Shown one piece after another: positions 1-11,935 of a stretch of 64,000 nt of DNA. Position 1 is the first letter of the stretch; each line of letters starts with the position of its first letter. The notes under the pieces are model-generated. The model was not told where the DNA came from and ran no database searches. It was given only the letters and a program-made list of their open reading frames with translations. Position numbers and translations under genes: made by a program. Source of the stretch: Macrobrachium rosenbergii (taxonomy: Eukaryota > Arthropoda > Malacostraca > Decapoda > Palaemonidae); the NCBI RefSeq assembly GCF_040412425.1, contig NC_089743.1, positions 91,574,903 through 91,638,902 on the forward strand, given 5' to 3'.

Positions 1-335
1 AGGTTGAAATGATTACCGTTTATAAGGTTTACTTAAAAAAAAAAAGTGACAATTTTCGAAACAATATTATTGATTGTAATTAGTAACTACTGAAGTGATG
101 GCAATAAAATTAAGCCTCAGTAGCAATAACAGCAGTCGTAATTCAGTATTAATGTCATACTGATTAAGATAATGAAAAAGTAACCCATTGGAACTAAGTG
201 GGCGTTTGAAAACGAGGCGTTGCTTAACGTATATATCATGTTTGTTGGAACGTGCTGGATCATGTGATTGATTAGTCAGTGATGGAAACGTCTAGAAGTT
301 TGTTAATGGATATACTGTATATCCTCTCTCTCACC

Positions 336-338
<3 letters not shown>

Positions 339-389
<51 letters not shown>
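339..389. repeat. (AT)n microsatellite
   Basis: About 25 uninterrupted AT units. Apparent Tyr-Ile reading frames across it are repeat translation. Confidence 0.95.
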
Positions 390-393
<4 letters not shown>

Positions 394-529
394 CATATGT
401 TATATTTGGGTGCGAGTGTGTGCTTGTGTTAAATCATGCAAAATTATCTATCACAAAACATCTCTGAAAGATAATTTTACATTTACCACACGCGCGCACG
501 TATACATACATATACATATATATACAGGT

Positions 530-533
<4 letters not shown>

Positions 534-581
<48 letters not shown>
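534..581. repeat. (TA)n microsatellite
   Basis: About 24 TA units, followed by an A/G-rich run. Confidence 0.95.
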
Positions 582-587
<6 letters not shown>

Positions 588-1212
588 AGAGAGGAGAGAA
601 AAAGAAGCGTTCTATTTCAAGTAGTGTCATCACCCCGTATCAAAAAAAAAAAGACAGTTTTTTGTCAATATATAGAACTATTTTGTCAATACACTGAACT
701 ATTTAACAAGAAGTTTACAATCGTAGACAGACAATGAGAGTGTGTCAATTCGTCAAGTTCCGGAAAAACCACAAAACAGGATCCCAACGAGACGTGGTCA
801 GTGTTACCAGGTTTCCGTGACCTTCCTTCATGAAAGATTCATGGTTTTCTTAATAAAAGCGTTTTAAATATCCAGTCTTTGAAAAAACACGTACTTCCCA
901 GCTTATAATGTGGTGTACTAGGCATACTTACGTGATATAATGGGAGAAATTTTATGTGCTTATCTAATCACTTGTTTAGTTCACACCAAAATTTTTTGGA
1001 GGTTTCATTTTTTCCAAAGACTTTGGTAAGCCAAGAGGCTCCTTGACTTGAAGAGCTAACGTTAGTACGCTTGTTTATGTTCGTATATCAATGAGATCGT
1101 GCAGTTATATATTACGCACGCATGTTTTATAGAAGTGAGTGTGAATGGAATTATATTTTTGTCTTGTTGCAAGTTAGACGGAAGCGTTTGACACTTGAAT
1201 GGGGAATTAGAC

Positions 1213-1215
<3 letters not shown>

Positions 1216-1275
<60 letters not shown>
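1216..1275. repeat. (GA)n microsatellite
   Basis: About 30 uninterrupted GA units. Confidence 0.95.
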
Positions 1276-1278
<3 letters not shown>

Positions 1279-1713
1279 GGTGCCGTGTGGAAGGGTGAGG
1301 GGACTTGTCCCGAATGGAAGCTTCAGAGAAAGTTTTGGTAGCAAGTCTGGAGATAATTAAGTTTTCGCAACTCGAGGCCTAAGTCAGTTTCGACATTAAC
1401 TTTTAATTAATGTGAATAGTTTTGCGAGCAGCTTTTTTTTTTTTTATCAGTTTTATAGACCTGTGTTTCTCATTCACAGCAAATTGTATTTTTGTTTTAG
1501 CTGGTGTTAATTTAGTGAGTTCTTGCAGGATACTTATACCTCTTATACATCCGAATAAAGCTTGTAAAGTGACTTTATTTACTTAAACGTACACTTTATT
1601 TACTTAAATGTGGGAGTGTTAGGGAATATAGGCTAAAGAGGGAAACTCGTTCTTTCAGAAGACCTGATTTCAAATCTAACTTTGTTTTGTTATTACGAAG
1701 TAGGCCAATCAGC

Positions 1714-1716
<3 letters not shown>

Positions 1717-1751
<35 letters not shown>
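1717..1751. repeat. (CA)n microsatellite
   Basis: About 17 CA units. Confidence 0.95.
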
Positions 1752-1754
<3 letters not shown>

Positions 1755-2045
1755 CCAGAACCCAGGAGTACTGCGTTCAAGTAACCGGTTCGCTGATAGA
1801 CGATATCCTTCAGGAACAAGGGCCATAAAAATGTCCTGTATTCATGATGAAGCCGCGACCCCCGGGGGGGGGGGGGAGCCGCTGCCATACAAGGGAAGAG
1901 GAAGAAGAAGAAGAAGAGGAAGAAAAGATGAGGATGGATACCGAGCGTAGTACCATCTACTTAATATGGAGGGATAGGAGTCACATGGTTGCCGCGTGAA
2001 CCGCAAACGGTCTAGAACTGGTTATGTTAATGTGTGTTGTTTTCG

Positions 2046-2047
<2 letters not shown>

Positions 2048-2095
<48 letters not shown>
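2048..2095. repeat. (CT)n microsatellite
   Basis: About 23 CT units. Confidence 0.95.
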
Positions 2096-2097
<2 letters not shown>

Positions 2098-2299
2098 TAT
2101 TTGTTTGCATTCCTCTTTGTTTTTGCTACACAAGATCAGCTGAACCCAATGTCTAGACTATTAGCCAACATACAATAAAGAATAAGAAATGGACATAATG
2201 GCTATTGCTTTGGGCTATCTCACTGGTCGGTGTCCCCCGGGTATGGGTCTAGACTCCTGAACGTTCTTTTCACAAGCAAAAGGTTCTTGCGCCAACTTG

Positions 2300-2950
2300 C
2301 ACTAGTAAGGCACATGCTGTAAATTCCTAGTTTGCCTTTGGAATCGAGAACTTTAATTCCAAGTTTGCTTGTGTAGTTAGTGGAGAACTTTAATTCCCAG
2401 TGTGCTGTGGTCGAGAACTTGAATTCCCAATGTGCCTATGTAGTCGATAACTTGAATTCTTAGTGTGCCTTTGTAGTTGAGAACTTGAATTCCTAATGTG
2501 CCTATGTAGTCGAGAACTTGAATTCCCAATGTGCCTATGTAGTCGATAACTTGAATTCTTAGTGTGCCTTTGTAGACGAGAACTTGAAATCCCAGTGTGC
2601 CTATGTAGTGGAGAGCATGAATTCCCAGTGCGCCTATGTAGTCGAGAAATTGAAATCCCAGTGTGCCTTTGTATTCCAGAACTTGAATTCTCAATATGCC
2701 TTTGTATTCGAGAACTTGAATTCCCAATGCGCCTTTGTAGTCGAGAACTTGAATTCCAAATGTGCCTTTATGTAGTTGAGAACTTGAATTCCCAGTGTGC
2801 CTATGTAGTCGAGAAATTGAATTCCCACTGTGCCTGTGTAGTGAGAACTTGAATTCCCAGTGTGCCTATTTAGTCCAGAAATTGAATTCCCAGTGTGCCT
2901 ATGTAGTCGAGAAATTGAATTCCCAATATGCCTATGCAATTAGTCGAGAA
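2300..2950. repeat. 33-bp minisatellite, about 19 degenerate units
   Basis: The unit is 33 bp, beginning GAACTTGAATTCCCAGTGTG and ending in CTATGTAGTCGA, with substitutions and a few indels between copies. Because 33 is a multiple of three, frames stay open on both strands and translate into an 11-residue repeat such as YIGTLGIQVLD. There is no start context, splice logic or codon bias to suggest a protein. It ends about 100 bp before the first exon of the left-end gene, so it is probably intronic. Confidence 0.9.
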
Positions 2951-3047
2951 CATTAGGAAACCACCCCTCAGTGGGGGCGAAAGGGGTCTCGAAAAACAAA
3001 AACATTTCTATTGAGTCTACAATTATTATTATTCTTTCCGTTCATAG

Positions 3048-3252
3048 GTGTCTGTGCCTTCCAACCAGCGCTCTCGATCTGGCCACGCCCGGAGAAGGGG
3101 AATAGGCGAGACAGGACGCAGCTTCTCCTACCACGCCCCCGCCCACGGGCGCAATGACATCGTGTACGTTGGTTCACCTCCAAGGGCCTACCACATGTCC
3201 ACCAAGAACTCCAGATACGCCTCAAGGACGTCCATAGATCCTATTTCAGCCA
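3048..3252 (+). CDS. Left-end gene, exon a
   Basis: The acceptor at 3046-3047 follows a T-rich tract (CTTTCCGTTCATAG) and the donor is GTGAGT at 3253. It encodes 68 codons plus one base, starting VSVPSNQRSRSG. The entry phase is 0, so a preceding exon is required. Confidence 0.6.
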
Positions 3253-3317
3253 GTGAGTCTTGGTTGTACTGGGGTACACCCATACGGCGGTGTATGACTG
3301 ATATTCTGAGGGTGGAT

Positions 3318-3386
<69 letters not shown>

Positions 3387-4167
3387 ATATCTTAGTACAG
3401 TCTATGTACTAGTGTATTCCTTCTCTGTAATTACCACCATGGTCATAAAATCATCAGTATGAAGATTTTTAGTATACATCGTTGAGCAGAAAAGAATAAA
3501 ATGTAAATGTGACTGATTATTGTATTAATATTTGATATCCTGACTGCATTTACTTATTTAATCACTTATTCCAGATACAATGAGCCCACCCAAGAGTCCT
3601 AACGGGACCAAGAGTGCCGGACCCCCAAAAAGTCCTTCCGCAGTTTCCCTCTCAAAATTCCACAACAAGGTAAAGGATTTATAAGTACTGTCAGAGAATT
3701 TGAGTTTTTTCTTAGATTTTTAGGGGTTTTGGGGGCCATTTTAAAACTGATATGAGTTTATTGGTTTTGTCCGTGGTTGTGAAAAGTTCAGAAGATTCTG
3801 TCGTTGATGATAGGGACCTTATTGGAGATTTTGACTTTGGATAGTGATAATTAACAATCTGACAAAAAAGGCATGCATGAAATGTATATTTTTTTCAGAG
3901 TTTTGAAGTTTTTTGGAGATTTTTAGAGTTTTGGGGGCCATTTTAAAACTGGTGTTGTGAGTTTATTAGTTTTTTCTGTGGTTGTCAGAAGTCCAGAAGG
4001 TTCTGTCATTGATGATAGGAGCCTTACTGGAGATTTTGATCAAAAGGCATGCATGAAACATATATTGTTTCTGGTTGCAGGTGATGGACAAGTTGAAAAA
4101 CGTTCTACACCTGAAGGACAACAGCGGAGAAGAACAGGAACAAGAGGACACCAGAGGCCAGTCATGA
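3048..4167 (+). CDS. C-terminal exons of an unidentified gene (partial, 5' end outside window)
   Basis: Three exons join in phase: 3048-3252, 3575-3669 and 4081-4167, with TGA at 4165-4167. Together they give the last 128 residues of a protein. Acceptors are pyrimidine-rich and end in AG; donors are GTGAGT and GTAAAG. The exon 1/exon 2 junction splits an Asn codon and the second junction is phase 0. The tail is basic and low in hydrophobic residues, rich in Arg, Ser and Gly at first (RSRSGHARRRGIGE), then has two proline-directed sites (PPKSPNG and PPKSPS), a short amphipathic stretch (KFHNKVMDKLKNVLHL) and an acidic Glu/Gln-rich end. No membrane segment or known catalytic motif is seen, and the family is not recognised. 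A cytoplasmic tail of a membrane or signalling protein would fit, but that is speculation. More exons must lie before position 1 or in the upstream repeats. Confidence 0.6.
3320..3382. repeat. (CT)n microsatellite in intron
   Basis: About 31 CT units starting some 70 bp after the exon a donor. Confidence 0.95.
3575..3669 (+). CDS. Left-end gene, exon b
   Basis: The acceptor is ATTCCAG and the donor GTAAAG at 3670. The exon completes an Asn codon, then encodes TMSPPKSPNGTKSAGPPKSP and a further 11 residues. Two PPKSP motifs are visible. Confidence 0.6.
3711..4080 (+). repeat. Tandem duplication of about 190 bp inside the last intron
   Basis: The segments at about 3711-3900 and 3904-4080 are clearly related. 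They share TTTTGGGGGCCATTTTAAAA, a TTGATGATAGG block and GGCATGCATGAAA. Each copy ends in a T-rich tract with AG. The first copy therefore carries an acceptor-like site at 3898, while the second carries the acceptor actually used at 4080. Confidence 0.8.
4081..4167 (+). CDS. Left-end gene, last coding exon
   Basis: It starts after TTTCTGGTTGCAG and encodes 28 residues (VMDKLKNVLHLKDNSGEEQE and eight more), then TGA. No downstream donor is needed. Confidence 0.6.
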   Translation: MMDKLKNVLHLKDNSGEEQEQEDTRGQS

Positions 4168-4830
4168 GAACGAAAGTGCCCCAGCAACGCCGTCCTTCAG
4201 ACGAGACGCAAGGGCGTGGCGTGACAAGTACAGAAGATTGTTTTTATTTGATGATGTGAAGTGTGAACGTTGGAAGTGCAGCTCTTGGAAGCTGCGGGAG
4301 AAAATGTTGGCAACGCCTTTGTTTTTCCATAGATTCAGAAGAAAGTCGTGTGCTGTGTGTGTGTGCGTGCGTCAGATCTGCAAAACGTATCAGAAGTGAC
4401 AATTGATTTCCCAGACTTTAAGGTTGAATGCATTTTGAAAGTATTCAGAAATTGGTAACCAGTGCTGTTCACTGTGTGGTGATAAACTGATTCAGTTACA
4501 ATTGGGAAACATTACAGTCCGATGCAAAAATGAAAGAACTGCTGATGTCAGTGAAATGTGATGTGAAAGTTAAGTGTTTGTATTGGATAAGTACTCAACA
4601 TAATCTACATACTGTTATTGGACAGAGTGATTCGACTCGCCAGAAACTTTCAATGGAAAATTATTCTTGGAAAAATTTGGAAAAGACTAAGATTTTTCAA
4701 TGGAAAATTATTTCTTGGAAATTTGGAAAAGACTATGATTTTTCACAAGTTCAAAAGTTTTAAGTTAAAACTAACGTATTCTCACCCTAAAAGCCTCAAG
4801 GTTAAAAATAAAAATTACCCTTCAAGAATG
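4168..4830 (+). other. Probable 3' UTR of the left-end gene
   Basis: Sequence after the stop has no coding character. It contains a 48-bp tandem duplication at 4649-4742 (unit starting TCAATGGAAAATTATTCTTG). A possible poly(A) signal at 4807-4812 is followed by a T-rich stretch near 4904. The true end is uncertain. Confidence 0.4.
4807..4812 (+). terminator. Possible poly(A) signal AATAAA
   Basis: AATAAA lies 640 bp after the stop of the left-end gene, with a T-rich element about 90 bp further on. Another AATAAA at 7782-7787 is an alternative distal site. Confidence 0.3.
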
Positions 4831-5711
4831 TTGCAGATCGAAATTCTGAACTGAGAGAAGAAAATGCTTCTTCATGAAATTATGGTGATGGACCAGTGGT
4901 ATCTTTTTTTTGTTTTGGTACTTAAACTGCAATGAGGGCTTCGCTTATCGATCCAACCAGCGATGGAAGAGGGCCAGCGAAAACTCAACTACCTCTTTCG
5001 AACAGTCTCCCCATGAGAGAGACTGAGTGGTTGACACCGCAGTCTAATCTGGTGTCAAAAAAGGGTCATGACGACCAATCGTGAGACCACGAGCGGAAGT
5101 TGTTTCAAGTTTATCCTGATGTATTGTGGATAAACAGCAATTTGCAACCTAAACCTACATTTATGAAGAGATGACTGAGGAAGTACATCAGACCCGGTCT
5201 CTGAATCTTGGTTCTCTGTGTAGACCTAAGGTAGAACTAACAGAATGTAAGTCTGGTTGTTTTATTCGAATAACGCAAAGGATTGCTGTTTAGGTTGAAG
5301 CTTTCAATTTCAAAAAGTAATCTCTTGCTTCAGGTCATCATTGCCAAGTGTGACGACCTTGAAATGCTAAACAGGCCTTATGTATATAGTGAAAACTTAA
5401 AACATTTCTGAGCCTCCTAACCGCTGACGTAAATTTTTGTACAGTTCCTTGCTGAGGAACTCGAGTAGTCCATACAGAAAGCTTTGATAGGCCACAGGGA
5501 GTCTCCAGGGGCTGCCTGTAATCCTCAGAGGGTCTCATTTCTGTATAATGTCAAAAGCAGTGCTTGCGTGACCTCTGGTCGAAGGTCGTTTGAAGAATTG
5601 AGCTTCCGGTTAGAATGAAATGGAGACTAATGGAACAACTGCCTATAAGAATCCAGGTCTTGTTGTCGTTGCTCTTGTAAGATATTTATATTTAAAAGTC
5701 TTCTTAGAGAT

Positions 5712-5714
<3 letters not shown>

Positions 5715-5771
<57 letters not shown>
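5715..5771. repeat. (TA)n microsatellite
   Basis: About 28 TA units. Confidence 0.95.
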
Positions 5772-5774
<3 letters not shown>

Positions 5775-6721
5775 CTTCATATTTGTTACTGACAACTTGA
5801 TAATATAATATTCAGAGTTCTAGTTTTGAGTTTTTGGATTTATACAGAACGTACCAGAATTTACACAGAAAGAGAACATTTTTTGATACTAGATTTTTTA
5901 GTAGGGTAGAAACTAAAAAAAAAAAAAGTATTCTTAGCTGATGTAAATAGTGAGGTGTTCAAAATATATATCTATATAAATATACGAATATAATATACAC
6001 AGTCGTCAGAGGTGATGGTAACGAATATTTTTTTTTTTTAAACTTAAGTGAGAATTCGGAATGGATGGGAATGAGGCCTTGTTGGATCGTGGAATGGGAA
6101 TGGTTGTCTGTATCACGCGGTCGCAACTTACGCTTGTAAACCACACGTGTACCTGTTAGCAAAACAAATACCTTACGTATTACTGTTATTGTGATTATAA
6201 CTACTACTACTCATTATTATCATTATGCAGCTACAATAGATTTCGAGAACGCTGTCTGACTGTCGACTTACTACTGTCAGTGTCTGTCAGTAGGCGGCTC
6301 ATGACAGTAGTGCTCGAAATGACAGTCCTTCACGATATTAAAAAAAGTTGATTATGCAGCAAATCTATTTAGGAAACTTAACTGTAGGCTTCGTTATTCA
6401 CACACACAAAATCCTTTGGAAGTAGAGAACGTGAGCGAGACACTTTTTTTTTATATAAGTGTCATTCTTGTACTTACTAATCCGAACACTTCACAACCTA
6501 ACTGAGAGAGTGAGTTCGAAGCTCCGAAGTTTCTCTCTAACGTCAGCTCGTTTTCAAAGATGCCGGTTTTGGGGTTCAGGTACTGAGAGATGATTGGGTT
6601 TCAGGTGTTGCGATGGAAGAGCTCAATCTTTATCTTTGCCGCAGTCAGTTAGAATTATTATTATAATTTTTTTTTTTTTTTTTTGTAGATGGATTTAATG
6701 TACGATGGAATGTTTATATAC

Positions 6722-6736
6722 ATGTATGTATGTATG

Positions 6737-6811
<75 letters not shown>
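6722..6811. repeat. (ATGT)n plus (TA)n microsatellite
   Basis: A short ATGT run leads into about 34 TA units. Confidence 0.95.
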
Positions 6812-6814
<3 letters not shown>

Positions 6815-7800
6815 CAGCCACTGAATTACTAGCAGATGTTTTCCAAAACAGAAAATTAATTCTTTTGTTCTGTAATCTTCAGTTTCATCGAGTTACCAAA
6901 GGCTGTGAAAAATAAAATAGGTTTTAATGGTGAGGTACAAGGGTTGATGACTTGCAAAAAAAGGAACCTTCATACACACACACACACACATACACACACA
7001 TAGGTGTACATGAACCATGAACTAAACAAGTACACACACAGGCACACCCATAGCAACATACACTTACCTTTTTGACATAATGTACACTACAACAAACACA
7101 CTTATGTTATAGGAGAGATTTCACTGCTTGCTCAGTAACTTGCAGAAGTTATTTTTGATTTGTAGATATCCTGTGAGGAAAAAAAAGAAGAAGTATTTTG
7201 GTGTCGTCTTTATATACCTTATGAACGTGAACGGTACAAGTGGTTTTTTTTTTTGGGGGGGGGACATTGTCACGGGACAGTGGCAATTTTCATTGTAATG
7301 GGACAGTGGTTTTTAGAAGATGATGGTGCTAAAATGTCGTATTCGTCTGGTCCTTTGAAGCACCATCTGATTGTACAAAGAATGTAAAATGGCTTTATGC
7401 ATCTTAGTAGTAACGTTTTCAATTCTGTCATATTTTTTTCGTTTGTGAAGAATACATGCCATTTTTTTTGTCTGTGTATGCTATATTCTGAAGCCTTCAA
7501 CTTTTTACATAGAATAGATAATTCCATTATTTTACAGTGTGGAAGTGAACGACAAAGATTTTTGCTTTCCCCCGGAACCCAATTAGGAAGGTTATGTTGT
7601 TTGCGTCGTGTCGGATGGACATAATTATGTCTAGCCTCTTGGTGTTCGTGCGTACGTGCAGAAGTGTGTTTGTAAGCTTCGTTTTACCGTGCTGTGCTGA
7701 AGCGTTCTCTTATTACACTTTTTTTTTTTTTTTTTGTAAATGATATGCACTCCTTTGTTTTATTATCATTATTATTTTTGTAATAAATGATATTCAGAAA

Positions 7801-8800
7801 TGAAGGCCTTTTTATTTTTTGGCTCCGCAATTTTCCTTCCAGTGTGTGTTTTGTGTTCCACATTTTTTTTTTTTGAAGTAGATTTTCAGTCGTTTTTCCT
7901 TGTGGAACATTTTAAAACATTGTCTCACATAATATTGATTGATGTCAGTTCGTAATCTTATGTCAGTGTTTGACGATGAAGTCAATTCTAATATCATGGC
8001 TACAGTGCCTCATATGGTGAATATATTTCCATTGTCGTTAAAGTTATTCCAATTCACTCTAAACTGTGGTTCGACGCTAAGCCAGTTCCCTTTAAGGTAT
8101 TATGTAAATTAAAAAAAAATAATCTGAAAAATGTTTACTGATCTTGAACCTCGCTAACTTCCACAAGTATTTTTAAGGTCCAGAAAGAAATAGGCCTATG
8201 TAAGGTGTTGCTCTCTAAAAGACTACCATACACCTTAAGTCTGATGTTTTTATTAGACTGATCAGGTGTTTTATTAGCATATGCTACCATACACCTTTAT
8301 TCAGAATGGTTTATTAGACTTATAGGCGTATGCTACCACTGAACACCGATGCCCTACCTGCCCCCACAAATTAATCAACTGGTAGACCAAAGATAAAGTT
8401 TATTAGTGCCTATACTAAATTAAAACACTTATACTGAAATTCACAGGCCTAAACATTCCCAGCTCCTAATCCAATGTAATGACTGCCATTTGCCAATACT
8501 GAAATTTTTAGGCCTATGTAACGTTTTTAGGCCTTAATATCGCCGCCTATTAATCATGTACAGGTCAGGTTTATTGGTGTATTACATTCCTAACATGTTA
8601 ACTAGACCTTGTGCGGGTGAAGAATCCCAAAGCCTGACAACAGAGGGGAAGGAACGGCCGCTGAACCCACTAACCTCGAGAGAATTACATATTTGCTCTC
8701 TGGTAGTGAGGAAATTTATTAAACAAACCAAGAAAATGAGAGAACGGTCATTTAACAATTTCAGTAAACACAGCAAAAGCAACCAAGATGGCAACGGCAA
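7801..8800. other. AT-rich region, no gene; partial duplication at 8200-8345
   Basis: Nothing coding is supported. Between 8200 and 8345 a block with TACCATACACCTT and TTTATTAGACT occurs twice in degenerate form. Two TAGGCCTA palindromes occur near 8191 and 8509. Confidence 0.4.
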
Positions 8801-8802
8801 AG

Positions 8803-8875
<73 letters not shown>
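8803..8875. repeat. (TAA)n microsatellite
   Basis: About 24 TAA units. Poly-Asn, poly-Ile and poly-Leu frames here are artefacts. Confidence 0.95.
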
Positions 8876-8876
<1 letters not shown>

Positions 8877-9885
8877 CCCTGAACGGCGAAGTCACCGACC
8901 AGGAAAATATCCATCTGTCACAGAAGCTATAATAATAAAGGAATCAGCTATGCTGCTGCATGTACTTGGAATCACAAAATCTCCAGTGTGTGCAACTGTG
9001 TTTTTGGTTCCCATCCTTCTATTCCGTCTGTGGAAAGAGTGGGAATATTCCCAAGGAGGATGTTTGTCTAACCCTCTACTGCTAGAAGAGATCGCACATT
9101 TACAATAATAATAATAATAATAATAATGTTTTACTGAGGACTGGAGTTTTTAAGATGATAAACTACACTGGTGATGATTTCAACTGAAAAATAACGACCA
9201 ACAACTACAACAATTATAATAAAAATCATGCCAATTGCTGTTTGAGCTGACGACAGTTTTCATCAATGTAAAAATAAAATGCAGGTGAACTAACAGTTAC
9301 AAATACTTTACTATAATGCCTAAAACTCAACCAAAAGCACAGAAATATAAATAAAACATTATTTAAATTTCATCTCCCCCCTGTTCGTCTAGTCTGGAAA
9401 CTCAAGACAGTTCAACCAAGAATATTACATACCACGACTAACGTGATTTATAGTACGAGGTTGGTATTAAATTATCAAAATGGTGGATTTTAGGGCTATA
9501 ATAATAACGACCACGATGATGACCGTCAATACTATGGCTAAAGTAGTAGATAGTAGGACTACTATCGACTACTGCTGTGAACCTTGATTCCCGCAGACGC
9601 TCTGCTGCTGTTAGCCATCGGAGATACTTGCTTTAAAATGCAACTTTATATGAATAGGGCAATGCCGTTCTTCAACCCGTCAGACTAACTTTTATACCTT
9701 CATATTCGTGGATTTCATATAACTTTATAAAGTTCCCAAATATTCACTTTTATGCTTTCAATAGTCTGCAGTTTTCTGTTAACTATCAACAATGAAAACT
9801 ATCTTCTTCAAACAAACATTAGCCACTTCAAGTACATTCCCTTTAGCTTAAAAAACTTACAAGTGTACATATTTTTTTTAATTCT

Positions 9886-9890
<5 letters not shown>
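8876..9890. other. Intergenic, no gene seen
   Basis: Unique AT-rich DNA with a short second (TAA)n run at about 9104-9127. No ORF shows splice sites or recognisable protein motifs. Confidence 0.4.

Positions 9891-9942
<52 letters not shown>
9891..9942. repeat. (TA)n microsatellite
   Basis: About 26 TA units, followed by a short TG/TC run. Confidence 0.95.
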
Positions 9943-9946
<4 letters not shown>

Positions 9947-10319
9947 TACATGTGTGTGTGTGTGTCTGTGTCTGTAAAGCTCAGTGGTAAAGCATTGCAT
10001 CGCACTGACAATACTCTACCAACCAACAACTGACCCGGTTGTGAATGGGCATCGGTTTAGCAACCTTAGTCCTAAATGCTTGCTGAGAATGATGTTGGGA
10101 GTATTAGAAAGCTGAGGCTTCTCTCCTTTTAGACCCTATTCTTTTTTTTATTTTCATTTTAGAATACAGCCTTCAAAGATTCTCTGCTCTTTCCTCAGGT
10201 AATGTCATATCTCTGTCTAGTCTAAAAGCAACCTGTGTGGTATCCCCCGCCCCCAAAAACACCCCATTCTTTCCTCCTCCTCCTCCAAAGTAACAGCAAA
10301 CCAGTTCTCGAACGGAAAT

Positions 10320-10815
10320 GCGTCTCAGAGACTAGGACTAAGCCAGTTTAAGACGTCTCAGAGACTTTAGGACTAAGCCAGTTTAAGACAGCTCACAGAC
10401 TTTAGGACTAAGCCAGTTTAAGATGTCTCAGAGACTTTAGGACTAAGCCAGTTTAAGACATCTCGGACAGACTTTAGGACTAAGCCAGTTTAAGACGTCT
10501 CAGAGACTTTAGGACTAAGCCAGTTTAAGACATCTCACAGACTTTAGGACTAAGCCAGTTTAAGATGTCTCAGAGACTTTAGGACTAAGCCAGTTTACGT
10601 CTCAGAGATCTAGGACTAAGCCAGTTTGTCTCAGAGACACTTTAAGAGGACTAACCCGTCTTTAAGCCAGTTTAAGAGGTCTCACAGACTTTAGGACTAA
10701 GCCAGTTTAAGACGTCTCAGAGACTCTAGGACTAAGCCAGTTTAAGACGTCACAGAGACTCTAGGACTAAGCCAGTTTAAGACGTCTCAGGGACTTTAGG
10801 ACTAAGCCAGTTTAA
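10320..10815. repeat. 35-bp minisatellite, about 14 units
   Basis: The unit is about 35 bp, centred on GGACTAAGCCAGTTTAAGAC followed by a GTCTCAGAGACTTTA segment. Copies vary by substitution and small indels, with more damaged units around 10590-10670. Each unit contains GTCTCAGAGAC, an interrupted palindrome. No reading frame persists. Confidence 0.95.
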
Positions 10816-11639
10816 CAGCAAACTCTCGCCTCTTGTAAAGGGTTCCTGCTGTTAGTGAGTTGGGAACATTCGCGCACCCCATAATAAAAGAAAGGCAACG
10901 TGCACGAAGACAGCCCCGTTTCGAGGAAGAGAATGTCAACTGTTCAGGCTAAGGAAGGAAGGTTTGTCTCATGTAAGAATCGGCCAGATCTATCTACTGT
11001 GAATGGACTATTGATTGACTTCCTGAAGACTATGGGAAAGGTGGACATTTTCTGCGCCCTACTAAATATATGAAGTTCAATATTGTAATATATATATGTC
11101 CCGTGTCTAATACTGATGATCCATAAAGTAATTAAAATGATTAAAGTATAAAACAGAAATACCCTGCTAATTAATTACATCCTTTATAAGCCTGATTGAG
11201 ATGGGGTTATTTCAGTGTAAAACCGAAGACTAGACTATACTAGGCCTAACATGATTTGCGATCTTAGCTGCCAGATGAAAGATGACTTAATTTGTGGTAC
11301 TGTCAGTTTCCAAGTATAGTGCACAACGAAGATAATTCCGTTTAAACTTGTCAAAACTCAAACACACGTAGACAGGAGGTGATGGACCCGTCTGTTGCAA
11401 GAAAGGAACACGGAAACAGGAAAAACTCGTTACGAGTGACAGTGATGCAATAAAATAAATGCCATTACTCCACAACTGAAGAAGAATACTGCTTTGTCCT
11501 TCACTAAATTTATCTTGGGGATGGTTTTAGCATTCACAACCTTGAAGCAACACTTTTTTTTTTCCTCTAATCACGTTTTTAATCCTCAGTGATAAACAAG
11601 TGTGACTAATTCCTTATCAGCAAATTTATTTCAAATCTG

Positions 11640-11640
<1 letters not shown>
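10816..11640. other. Intergenic, no gene seen
   Basis: AT-rich unique DNA. No supported exon or RNA gene. Confidence 0.35.
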
Positions 11641-11641
<1 letters not shown>

Positions 11642-11707
<66 letters not shown>

Positions 11708-11728
11708 GTATATATTATATATATATAA

Positions 11729-11772
<44 letters not shown>
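11642..11772. repeat. Two (TA)n microsatellites
   Basis: Two long TA tracts (about 11642-11703 and 11735-11772), separated by a short TATA/AAATG spacer. Confidence 0.95.
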
Positions 11773-11780
<8 letters not shown>

Positions 11781-11784
11781 TATA

Positions 11785-11935
11785 ACACTAGCACCACTGA
11801 CTAAAAAAATTATATGTTTAAAGCATGCTGGCAACACTGACTAAAAAAAATATTATATGTATACAACACACTGGCACCCCTGACTCAAAAAAAAAATTAT
11901 ATATATATAAACACAGACACCATTGCCTCCTATAA
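11785..11935. repeat. Degenerate tandem repeat, three to four units
   Basis: A block with a CTGGCACC-like start, CTGACTAAAAAAA and TTATATATAT recurs three to four times at roughly 50-bp spacing, next to the (TA)n tracts. Confidence 0.7.

Larger units (their letters stand above)
1..2290. other. Upstream intron or intergenic DNA, no exon seen
   Basis: No exon with coding character and matching splice sites was found here. The stretch holds several long microsatellites, listed separately, and AT-rich unique sequence. It probably belongs to an intron of the gene whose last exons start at 3048, because the first visible exon there opens in frame at a splice acceptor. That placement is inference. 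Confidence 0.4.
4831..7800. other. Non-coding region: distal 3' UTR or intergenic
   Basis: No supported gene on either strand. It contains two long (TA)n tracts, short poly-T/poly-A runs, and AATAAA at 7782-7787 that could end a longer 3' UTR of the left-end gene. Confidence 0.4.

Noticed and set aside
2377..2939. Repeat protein reading YIGTLGIQVLD on the minus strand
   Set aside because: Another 33-bp minisatellite. Units vary without protecting any frame.
8582..9108. Poly-Leu, poly-Ile and poly-Asn ORFs
   Set aside because: Translations of a (TAA)n tract with short random flanks.
10320..10815. CRISPR-like appearance of regularly spaced repeats
   Set aside because: Units are directly adjacent without unique spacers, and the genome is eukaryotic.
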